This document shows positions 1-8,900 of a DNA stretch of 64,000 nucleotides, piece after piece (the stretch's first letter is position 1; each line of letters opens with the position of its first letter). Under the pieces are notes generated by a model. The model worked only from the letters and a program-made list of their open reading frames with translations. It made no database searches and was not told the DNA's origin. Made by a program: the position numbers and the translations under genes. This DNA is from Virgibacillus ndiopensis (GTDB lineage Bacteria; Bacillota; Bacilli; Bacillales; Amphibacillaceae), in contig NZ_FZMZ01000006.1 in assembly GCF_900187325.1 (NCBI RefSeq), forward strand, positions 186,001 through 250,000, in the 5' to 3' direction.

Positions 1-1
1 A

Positions 2-2599
2 CAAGTCATTGCTTCGATGTATTGGGCATCTCGTGAAGATATTAAAAACATGATCTTAAATGCTCATTTTGATTTAGTCATTGTGGATGAAGCCCACAAA
101 ATGGCGGCTTATACGGTTGGTCAGAAGAAAAGAAAAGTGAAAAGAACAAAGATGTTCCAGTTAGGTGAGAATTTATTAAGACATTCAGAGCATTGTCTTT
201 TATTAACAGCAACACCGCATAAAGGTGATAAGGAAAATTTTCGGCATCTAATGAGTTTGGTTGATCATGATATTTTTTCTCAATTGAACCGTGGTGAACA
301 GATGTTGGAGAAGAGTAATCCTTATGTCATTCGTAGATTAAAAGAAAATATGGTTAATTTTGATGGAACACCGTTGTTTCCAAAACGAACAACTAAAACG
401 TTAGGCTTTAACTTAAGTCCTGCTGAGATTGATTTGTATGAGGCCGTAACGGATTATGTCAGACATTATTTTAATCGCGCCCAGCAAAATAACAAACCGA
501 ATGTTGCCTTCGCAATGATGATCCTGCAAAGGCGTTTAAGCTCATCAGTTGAAGCCATTTATCTATCGCTTGTACGCCGTAAAGAACGGTTGCAAAAAGT
601 ATTAGAAACAGGACAAAAAGTGCAACAAATGATGCTGGACTATGAAGATTATGAAGACAGCTCTTTAGAAGAACAGGAACTATTTGAAGCCTACGCTGAA
701 GGTGAGTTTGAAGAACTTGATTTTGATGAATTACAAGTCGAGATTGAGATGTTAGATCAGCTTATTCGCAAAGCCAATGTGATTAGGCAAAATCAGGAAG
801 AACGTAAATTTCAAGAGCTCGAAAAAACGCTGTTTGGTGCTGGTGGATTGTTAGCTCAAGGTGAAAAAATATTAATTTTTACAGAATCCAAGGATACGCT
901 TAATTATTTAGAAAAGAAATTAAAAGCTTATGTTCTTGAAGTAGCGAAAATCGTTGGGGACTTTTCAATGGACAGACGACAAGAGGAAGTCGAAAAGTTT
1001 CGAAATGATGTCCAAATTATGATAGCTACTGATGCTGGTGGAGAATCAATCAACCTACAATTTTGTAATCAAATGGTGAACTATGATATCCCCTGGAATC
1101 CGAACCGTTTAGAGCAACGTATGGGTCGTATTCACCGTATAGGACAGAAGAATGAAGTGTTTGTTTTTAATTTAGTAGCCACAAATACACGAGAGGGTGA
1201 CGTGCTAACTCGCCTATTAACTAAAATGGAACAAATGCGTGAAGACCTTGGACAAGATTTAGTTTATGACTTTGTCGGTGAAGTTCTTGAAGACAGACAA
1301 GCGGATTTATCTTCAGTCATGGAACAGGCGATTACCGGGCGTGAAGACTTAGATGAAGTCATTGAACATATGGAAAAGACATTATCGGAAGAACACAAAC
1401 GGTTACTGGAGCTTGCTCAGAATGAACGCTTAGATGATCAATTTGACTTACCAGGTGCGAAGCGATCGTTTGATGAGGTTTCCATTCACAGTATCCCGAA
1501 TCACTTTTATGGAAAGTTCGTAGTTGATGGCCTGCAAAATACTAGAACAAGGATGAGTATGTCTGCAGATCAATCTATAGTACGTATTGATCGTTTTCCT
1601 AAACGTATCAGAGATTTTGCACGTGACCAGAAACTGATGTTCAATTTTGATGAATCTATTCGATTTGCATTAACAACATCAAAAGAATCAGAATCATTGT
1701 CAATGGTTGAAAATGATGATGCATTATTTAGTTTAGTAATGAAATTAACAGCAAAAGAAATGCAACAATCAGTTTTACCATTGTATAAGGTTCAAGCATC
1801 CATTCCAGAAACGATGATCATGGAATTAAATCAGGTGACAATTGTTGATGGTAATGGTCGAGAACTTGAACAAAAGTTAATGCTGACAGGAAAACGTACA
1901 AATGGTGAGTTCATTCAACTATCGCCTTATCTACTTTTTAATCAACCACTAGACGTCATCAACACATATGACAATGAAGAACAAAATATTAAACGTCATG
2001 TCATTCAACATGTAAGAAAACTACTCAAAACCATTCAACGAAAACGAGAAGACAATGCCAATCGAAAACGAGTATTCTTAAGGAAGTCATTTGAAGATCA
2101 AATGGAGACACTGCAAGAACGCTTAAAGAGATACCAAGAAGAGAACTTTGATGGTAAGAACAGTGCTCTAATCAATCAAACCTATGCCCAAATTGATGAA
2201 ATGGAAGACCGAAGCAAAGATAGATTAAATGAAATTGACCGTGAGCGATCAATCCAATTAAAGCCAGTTAAACGAATAGCCCAATTTAAAGTTGAACCAA
2301 ATGGTGTGAATAATGGTCGTGTTGTACCTGAAGATTATTTAACTATTATTGAGGATTATGAAATGAAACAGGGTAGGCTGAACGTCAGAACACAACCAGC
2401 ATTTGGTTTGGTCGATTTCATCAGTGAGGAAGCAGATGGTGAAAGTCGTTTAATAGTGGTTACAGATGATATTCATTCATTTAAAGAGCAATTAATTGAA
2501 GAAGATTATGAGCCGATTAAGAGTCGTGTATATGTTTATGAAGTGAATGAGGGTGAATTTGTAGAACATCGGTTAGAGGAAGGCTTAATGTTTATTTAG
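2..2599 (+). CDS. SNF2-family DEAH helicase, defence-associated (5' end outside window)
   Basis: The frame is open from the first bases of the window, so the true start lies upstream and the first ATG at 17 is internal. It shows a DEAH box (VDEAHK, bases 83-100), motif III-like LTATPHKG, and a C-terminal helicase lobe with TDAGGESINLQ and QRMGRIHRIGQ, the usual SNF2/HepA arrangement. The remaining ~450 residues are charged and helical, with no other domain I recognise. The DEAH-to-'LTATPHKGD' stretch and the following RRLKENMVNFDG segment resemble the DrmD helicase of DISARM and related phage-defence helicases, but no drmA/drmB/drmC gene is visible. The stop is 14 bases before the next gene, which has its own GGAGG site, so the two are probably co-transcribed. 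ATP-dependent DNA translocase is secure; the exact system is not. Confidence 0.88.
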   Translation, partial: QVIASMYWASREDIKNMILNAHFDLVIVDEAHKMAAYTVGQKKRKVKRTKMFQLGENLLRHSEHCLLLTATPHKGDKENFRHLMSLVDHDIFSQLNRGEQMLEKSNPYVIRRLKENMVNFDGTPLFPKRTTKTLGFNLSPAEIDLYEAVTDYVRHYFNRAQQNNKPNVAFAMMILQRRLSSSVEAIYLSLVRRKERLQKVLETGQKVQQMMLDYEDYEDSSLEEQELFEAYAEGEFEELDFDELQVEIEMLDQLIRKANVIRQNQEERKFQELEKTLFGAGGLLAQGEKILIFTESKDTLNYLEKKLKAYVLEVAKIVGDFSMDRRQEEVEKFRNDVQIMIATDAGGESINLQFCNQMVNYDIPWNPNRLEQRMGRIHRIGQKNEVFVFNLVATNTREGDVLTRLLTKMEQMREDLGQDLVYDFVGEVLEDRQADLSSVMEQAITGREDLDEVIEHMEKTLSEEHKRLLELAQNERLDDQFDLPGAKRSFDEVSIHSIPNHFYGKFVVDGLQNTRTRMSMSADQSIVRIDRFPKRIRDFARDQKLMFNFDESIRFALTTSKESESLSMVENDDALFSLVMKLTAKEMQQSVLPLYKVQASIPETMIMELNQVTIVDGNGRELEQKLMLTGKRTNGEFIQLSPYLLFNQPLDVINTYDNEEQNIKRHVIQHVRKLLKTIQRKREDNANRKRVFLRKSFEDQMETLQERLKRYQEENFDGKNSALINQTYAQIDEMEDRSKDRLNEIDRERSIQLKPVKRIAQFKVEPNGVNNGRVVPEDYLTIIEDYEMKQGRLNVRTQPAFGLVDFISEEADGESRLIVVTDDIHSFKEQLIEEDYEPIKSRVYVYEVNEGEFVEHRLEEGLMFI

Positions 2600-2613
2600 A
2601 GGAGGATAAAAGA

Positions 2614-3606
2614 ATGAAGAGATGGTGGATGATTCGAGCAGGTGATAACAACGAATTGATTCCAGTATGGAAAGAACAAGGAATTGCATCGATTGGATGG
2701 CCTAAATTGGGGGATCCAAAACAATACAGATCGAAGGAAGAAATGGTTGCAAAAGCTGGTGATGTTTTTTCAGAGAGTAAACCGAAGTCTCGTAATAGTT
2801 GGGTGAATCAAGTGTGGCGATTCAGTAGAGAAATTAAAAATGGTGATCGTGTATTAACCTATTTTAAAGAGACACGACAATACATGGTAGGAACAGTTAC
2901 TGAATCGCATTTTTATGATAAGTCTATTGGAAACTCAGACTACCCTAATCATATAAAAGTTAATTGGGAAGAAATTACTGTTGATCGAGATTCATTGTCA
3001 CAAGCCGCCAAGAATAGTTTAGGTTCTGTACTGACAGTCTTCCGTGTAGATGATTGGGGAAGTGAAATTGAAGAGTTAGTAGAACACCCATTTTTTGAGC
3101 CCGATGATACCAATGAAAATGGAATAGAAGAAAGTGAAATTATTGAAGATTTAGTTAGCAAAGCATTGGTTATGGTACAAGATAAAGTCGATAAACTTGA
3201 TCCTTGGCAAATGCAAGAATTAGTTGGAGGACTTCTACAAGCAATGGACTACAATGTTAGAGTAAGTCCTAAGGGCCCTGATGGAGGAGTGGATGTTTTG
3301 GCATATAAAGATGCTTTTGGATTTGAAAAGCCTATTATTAAGGTACAAGTAAAGCATCGAAAATCTTCCGCATCAGCACCTGAAATTCAGCAGTTACTTG
3401 GAGCGAACCCGATTGATGCAAATAGTTTATTTGTTTCAACAGGTGGGTTTACTTCACAAGCTGAAGCGGTAGCTAAACATAATTCTGTTAGGTTGGTAGA
3501 TTTGGAGGAATTAGTAGATTTGGTTGTGAAGTGGTATGAGAGTATGCCGAATGATGTTAGGGCTTTGTTGCCGTTACAGAAGATGTATGTGCCAGATCAA
3601 AACTGA
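2614..3606 (+). CDS. Mrr-type restriction endonuclease with N-terminal modified-base-reader-like domain
   Basis: 330 residues, ATG with AGAGGAGGAT just upstream. The C-terminal third is an Mrr_cat/PD-(D/E)XK nuclease: helix DPWQMQELVGGLL, then GPDGGVDVLA (~residues 221-230, catalytic Asp) and VQVKHR (~243-248, the Q-x-K pair), followed by EIQQLLGA and LFVSTGGFT, which are classic for this family. The N-terminal ~150 residues (WWMIRAGDNNELI, GIASIGWPKLGD, GDRVLTYFKETRQYMVGTVT) look like an EVE/PUA-like reader fold, which in such fusions recognises modified bases or guides target choice. It follows the SNF2 helicase by 14 bases. Inferred role: cutting invading DNA, possibly modified DNA (type IV-like), together with the helicase. 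Confidence 0.85.
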   Translation: MKRWWMIRAGDNNELIPVWKEQGIASIGWPKLGDPKQYRSKEEMVAKAGDVFSESKPKSRNSWVNQVWRFSREIKNGDRVLTYFKETRQYMVGTVTESHFYDKSIGNSDYPNHIKVNWEEITVDRDSLSQAAKNSLGSVLTVFRVDDWGSEIEELVEHPFFEPDDTNENGIEESEIIEDLVSKALVMVQDKVDKLDPWQMQELVGGLLQAMDYNVRVSPKGPDGGVDVLAYKDAFGFEKPIIKVQVKHRKSSASAPEIQQLLGANPIDANSLFVSTGGFTSQAEAVAKHNSVRLVDLEELVDLVVKWYESMPNDVRALLPLQKMYVPDQN

Positions 3607-3691
3607 GAAGGAACAGTTCAACTAATACACTTGGTAGTATCAATTTATTACAAAATAGATTGAAATTGTTAAAAAACAGGGGGGTTTTTCA

Positions 3692-4576
3692 GTGGAATTT
3701 AGTATATATAAGCAAGTCATTACTAGAGAGGACTTCATCACGGATTTAAGAGAAAAAGGGATGGATAGAGTAGGGGATTCTATCAATTACAATAGCACTA
3801 GGATTATTGATGGTGAAGAAAAAGATGCCTCAATGAAAGTTGATTTCTTTTTTAAATTAGATTCTGATGATTTGGTGGAAATAGAGTGGGCAAAGTATTG
3901 GGGAAATTACTTTGGAGATGATTCAAAAAATACTAAGTCAGTAGAATCTGCTTTTGGTATGGTTGTTATTGAGATAGAAGGAGACGTATTTGCTATATCT
4001 CTAGGAAGAGGACACAGCTACGCAAGTAATACAGCAGATATGGATTTTGGGTTTGATATAGCAGAGATAATACATGATGAAAGTTCAATTGAAATAAAGT
4101 CTGCCAAATTTTTTAAGCAAACTAAAAACAAATCCCTTACCCAATATAATGTGAATTCATTTGTAACGTCAGAAATCGGAGAAAGTCATGAATTACTCGT
4201 TAGTAAGATTAGTTTGAAAGATAAATACTCTGAACTTTTATTACATGAGTATGAAGACAAAATGAAGTTTGGCTCAGCAGTAAAACTGAATGTCAATGAC
4301 TATAAACCTAATGATATTTTGGATATAGTCCATGAATTAAATTATTTATTACTGAATGAAGAAAAGTCAGGTAGTTTGCCAAGAATGAATTTCCTTAAAA
4401 ATAATGAAGATAATGCACCAATGATTGCAGATCTAGATAGAAGATTACTTACTGGGATTTTGGATGGAGATACTAGTGTGACTTTATCATATTTTATAGA
4501 AGATGATGGTGATATTTTTATTGAACCAGCTAATGATGACCAGATAGAGATAGTCTATAAAAAAGTTATACCATAG
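3692..4576 (+). CDS. N-terminal half of split TIGR04141/DUF6119-like protein
   Basis: 294 residues, GTG start preceded by AGGGGGG. The middle (residues ~90-165), with VVIEIEGDVFAISLGRGHSY, then FGFDIAE and a segment ending SAKFFKQTKNKSLTQ, matches the pattern I know from the 'sporadically distributed' TIGR04141/DUF6119 family, which is found in defence islands and has no proven biochemical role. That family is normally one chain of ~500-600 residues. Here the frame ends at 4574-4576 shortly after a run of six A (4559-4564). Reading one base back at that run opens the next frame without a gap (open from 4561) and gives the missing C-terminal half. A seventh A would restore one continuous protein. 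So this is probably a recently broken gene, a phase-variable gene, or an assembly error in a homopolymer. Confidence 0.7.
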   Translation: MEFSIYKQVITREDFITDLREKGMDRVGDSINYNSTRIIDGEEKDASMKVDFFFKLDSDDLVEIEWAKYWGNYFGDDSKNTKSVESAFGMVVIEIEGDVFAISLGRGHSYASNTADMDFGFDIAEIIHDESSIEIKSAKFFKQTKNKSLTQYNVNSFVTSEIGESHELLVSKISLKDKYSELLLHEYEDKMKFGSAVKLNVNDYKPNDILDIVHELNYLLLNEEKSGSLPRMNFLKNNEDNAPMIADLDRRLLTGILDGDTSVTLSYFIEDDGDIFIEPANDDQIEIVYKKVIP

Positions 4577-4608
4577 ATACCTATACTATTGAAAGTATTG
4601 CAGATATT

Positions 4609-5370
4609 TTGATTGAGGCCGAATGCGATGATGTATCTAGAGTTTCAATTAGGCCAGCTTCAAGAAGAAATAGACAACTCCCTTTGATGAGAGTATTGGA
4701 CTTTATTACGGAGTACCGTGGAAAAAATTACTGCCTATATAAAGGAAAATGGGCTAGTTTTAATGAGTCTTATATGGAATTTATTGAACGTGAAATTCTA
4801 AAGGTTAATGAATATGTTACGTACGATGAAAATTATAATCTTCTAGATTCAGTAGTAGAAAAAGGAAGAGAGATTCAAGCAGCTAGTCCTCATATATATG
4901 ATCAAGTTACATATACCGAATATCCATATAACATATTTTTAGAAAATGAGTACCAATATAAGTTATTAGATAGAAAAAGTCTACATAGAACCTTTAAAAG
5001 TGTTGAATTTGCAGATTTATACAGTCAAGATAATGATGAGTTAATACATGTAAAAATAGGTAATACGCCTGAATTACGATATTGTATTCAACAATCTTTA
5101 CACAGCGCTGATATTCTCAATATTCATAGGGATATACTAGAGGAATATGATATTTATAAAATTAATACTATCTCAATGCTATTTGTAACAAGTTTATCCA
5201 GCATTTTTCAACAAAATGGATCTATAGATTTTTCTAAAATTAGATCTATATACTTTAAAATTGAAATAATAGAATGGCTAACAAAAATGCGCTCACTCAA
5301 TTATAATCCACGAATAATAGTTGCAAAAGATCTAAGGGGAGTAGTGGCCCCCGTAACTCATACAACTTAG
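4609..5370 (+). CDS. C-terminal half of split TIGR04141/DUF6119-like protein
   Basis: The frame is open from 4561; 4609 is only its first TTG and has no ribosome binding site, which argues that this is not an independent gene. Residues such as YKGKWASFNESYMEFIERE, TEYPYNIFLENEY, LLDRKSLH, VEFADLY and LIHVKIGNTPELRY, then QQSLHSADIL, follow the C-terminal half of DUF6119: 'kW..v...yv', 'E..YN', 'lDrk', 'iE.cDLl', 'liHVKr..gS', 'QG..Sa'. Joined to the preceding frame the product is ~560 residues, the family's usual length. Function unknown; defence context. As it stands it is likely untranslated unless frameshifting occurs. Confidence 0.65.
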   Translation: MIEAECDDVSRVSIRPASRRNRQLPLMRVLDFITEYRGKNYCLYKGKWASFNESYMEFIEREILKVNEYVTYDENYNLLDSVVEKGREIQAASPHIYDQVTYTEYPYNIFLENEYQYKLLDRKSLHRTFKSVEFADLYSQDNDELIHVKIGNTPELRYCIQQSLHSADILNIHRDILEEYDIYKINTISMLFVTSLSSIFQQNGSIDFSKIRSIYFKIEIIEWLTKMRSLNYNPRIIVAKDLRGVVAPVTHTT

Positions 5371-5493
5371 ATACTGTCGTAAAATCACCAAATGTTCATT
5401 ATACCACTATTGTTTACCCCATATGGATATGATTATAAATTCAAATAATATTCATGAGTTAACAAATATAATAAATATTAAATAGGAGTTGTT

Positions 5494-5793
5494 TTGAAAA
5501 TGGAAGAGTTACTCGAGGTACTAAAAGAAATTAGGGATGAAATGAGAGAAATGAATAACAATGTAGCACAAATGAATATTTCACTGGAAGAAATCAAAGG
5601 TGAAGGATTATACAACTCAATTGCGGATCTAAATAATAAAATTGACGAGTTAAAAGGAGAAGGTACCTGGAATAGCATTAGTGATGTTTACGAAAAGTTG
5701 GAAAAGATACAAGGAAATGGAATCTATGATTCAATAAGTGACATTGGTGAAAAAGTAGATAATATATCGTTTAAAATAGACTTAATGGATTAA
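5494..5793 (+). CDS. Small coiled-coil protein with three 19-residue repeats
   Basis: 99 residues. TTG start (5494) with AGGAG five bases upstream; an in-frame ATG lies at 5500. I do not recognise a family. The N-terminus (residues 1-35) is a charged heptad-like helix (LLEVLKEIRDEMREMNNNVA). It is followed by three consecutive 19-residue units: GEGLYNSIADLNNKIDELK, GEGTWNSISDVYEKLEKIQ and GNGIYDSISDIGEKVDNIS, consensus GxG-x-[YW]-[ND]-S-I-[SA]-D then a coiled stretch. No membrane segment or signal peptide. It sits alone upstream of the giant helicase-nuclease, in the same direction, 130 bases away. It could be a multimerising or sensing partner, or an unrelated small protein. Confidence 0.75.
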   Translation: MKMEELLEVLKEIRDEMREMNNNVAQMNISLEEIKGEGLYNSIADLNNKIDELKGEGTWNSISDVYEKLEKIQGNGIYDSISDIGEKVDNISFKIDLMD

Positions 5794-5929
5794 TAAGAAA
5801 TATGGTGATTGATATTAGTTTTGGTTAATTATAATAATTGGGTGCAATCACGATTATTTCTAATCTATCGAAACTAAAAAGTTAATTAATGTAGAATGGG
5901 AAGTACAGCGAGTTAAAAGAGGTGATTTG

Positions 5930-8900
5930 GTGCAAATAAGTAGCATATCTAAAGAAAAAAGGTTTTTTGAGTATTTATTAGAATTAACGAAATTAACCGG
6001 TAAAGTTATTAGGGATTACAGAGGGTATGAAAAATATTGGAGCCCAAATGAATTAAAGGAAATCGAAGGTTGCTATGTTGATGAAGATTGTGATGACATT
6101 GATACATATTTAGAAATACATAAGCCACAAATCAAACGAGAAGAGGAAGTACCTCCATACCCAGCTAGGGTTATAAAAGAATGGCTGGATTTTAATATAC
6201 ATAATGAAAATACTATTCCGAGCCATGCAGCTCAAAAAAGATATATAAATGAACATGGTGAGGCTGGTTTTGAAGCATTTGAAGATGATGTAGAGAGAAC
6301 AAAATTATATAAAGGTTTTATTAGTGAATGGATTGAGTGGGCGGAAAACCTAAAAGAAAAAAAGAAACTGTCCAAATTATATAATGAATTTTTTGATTTA
6401 GTATCCCGCTTTGACCGAGAAGGGGAATCACTAGAACTAGTGTTTGGAAGGGGTATTTTAATCTGGAATCATCCTGATAAGAAGATTGGGTTAATTCGTT
6501 CCCCCCTTTTAACACAAAAGTTAGAGTTGAACTTAGATGCTGAGAAAGGTGTTATTACAGCAAGTAGAATAGATGAAATTAATAACGTAGAACGCGAAAT
6601 GCTCTCAGGAGTGAGTTTGCCAAATAAAAAGAGAGCCGATGCGATACTAAATAGTTTAAAAACATTCGATATAAAAGATGATTTATCTGATTTGTTAACC
6701 CAATTAATTAATACAATTGATGCAGATGGTGAATATAAGGGGCCTAATGAACATTTAGAAATTCGCAAAACACCTATTATTTATGATGACAATATTTTTA
6801 TTTTTAGGGTTAAAAACACTCGTGTATTACGTGACGATCTTGAAAACATAATTGAGCAAATTGACTCAGGTAGTATTGAGATTAATGAAGCAGTGAAGTC
6901 AATCTTGGGTGAAGTAGAGTTTAATCACACTGTTGAAACAGAATTAGAAAATGATCACGAGAATAAGTTCACTAGAAACGAATTATTTTTTCCACTAGAA
7001 TCTAATGAACAGCAAAAAGAAATAGTCAAAAGAATTGAAAGAAATTATGGAGTTACTGTACAGGGGCCACCTGGAACAGGTAAAACACACACAATTGCCA
7101 ACCTAGTATCTCATTTTTTGGCAGAAGGTAAAAGGGTATTAATTACTAGTCAAAAAGAAAATCCATTACGTGTTTTGAAAAGTAAAATCCCAAAGGATAT
7201 CCAAGACCTATGTGTTCCGGTATTAGGTGGTGGTAGAGATTCGTTACAGGAAATTGAAAAGTCTATTAATACAATTAGTGAAAAGTTAGGAGAATTAGAC
7301 ACTAATAAACTAAGTAAAAATGTTGATTTAAATCTTAGAGAACTTGATGAGAGTAAGCGAAAAGAATCCAAACTTGTTAATCAATTAAAGAATTATATGG
7401 AAAAGGAGGGATCTGTCCTTAAGTATAAAGATGAAGAATTATTTAGGTATGATGTAGCTAAACAGCTATCTGAATCAAGTGTAAATTATGAATGGATATT
7501 AGACGAATTAGATATGGAAACGGAGTTCCCTATTAATGAAGTAGAGTTTAAGGAACTTTGGAATTTTAGGGACTCGTTGAATTCCGAGGATTTAAAACTT
7601 TATTCTACAATGCTTCCAAGAATTGATTCAGATATAAGAAATGAAAAAGCTTTTAGGGATCTTGTTCATGATGGAGAAAAGTTGTCGAAGGGAAAGGATG
7701 AGGGATATAGGCAATTAGAATCTTATCGATTACCAAGTGATATACCCTCTTTAGATGAATTTATCCAGAATCTAAACGTTATATTAGACTTTAAGCACAT
7801 TATACAAGACGATGGATATAAATCAATCATAAATGATTTGAAGGCCAGAGGTATAAGGGAAGAACGTTGGAGGAAATTAGTAGATGAGATACAGGATAAC
7901 TGTAAGCAATTATTTCATTACTACAATAGATTGGTGACACATACTGTTAAATTACCTAATAAAGATATTGGTGAAATTAAAGAAGATATAAGAGTTGTTA
8001 AAGAACGATTCGAAAGTGGGAAAAAACCGAATTTGACCTTCTTCCTTTTTAAAGGTAAACAAGCAAAATATTTATTTGAGGAACCGATTTTAAATGATAA
8101 ACCAATTAGTAAATCTGAAGATCTTGGGCCGATAGATGATTATATTAAGTACCAAGAATTGAAGGCAGAAACAGCGAGGGTTTTCAACGGAAATATGCAA
8201 GAAATTAAACACCCTAATATTAAACAGGACGAGGCGCGTTTTCCACACCTACTAGAAGAGCGATTAATAGAGTTACAAACTGTAATAAAGGTATTCGAAA
8301 TAGTGAATGCCATAGAAGACAAGCTTACGGTGGATAATGTTGATTTATATTCAGTTGGGGATGTAAACACTCTATTAGGAAATATAAAGCAAGCTAAAAT
8401 TTATTTAGAATATAAAAAGTGGTTTGAAACTTATCAAAAGGAATTATCTAACTTAAGGTCATTTGGTGAAAAAGAAAATAATCACTCAATTATATATGAA
8501 ATGATTGAAGCATTTGAAAATCTTGATATTAATAAATGGGACAACTTGTTAGATCAATTAGTAGAACTGTATGAGACAAAGAAAGCTGTAAATAAATTCT
8601 ACGAACTGTTATTCAAGTTAGATAATAGTGTACCATTAACTAAAAAATCTATTGAAATGTCCGTTGGAGAAAATTGGGAGTATCCAAATAATCACTTAGA
8701 ATCATTTGAACTTAGGAAATTAAGAACTTGGCTTGATCAGACTAAAGATATTAATGCAACTAAATTAAGAAGTTTAATTGAAAAAGAGAAAGGTTATCAA
8801 AGGGAATTAATTCAAAGCATTGTAAGAGATGCCTCATGGAAAAGTCAGATTGAGCGAATTACTGAAAAGGAAAAAAGAGCACTGTCTTCATGGAAGTCTT

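Noticed and set aside
4550-4580. Programmed -1 frameshift in the DUF6119-like gene
   Set aside because: The site is T-AAA-AAA; slipping back would put TAA against the P-site tRNA, which re-pairs poorly, and I see no clear downstream structure. An A6/A7 change is simpler.
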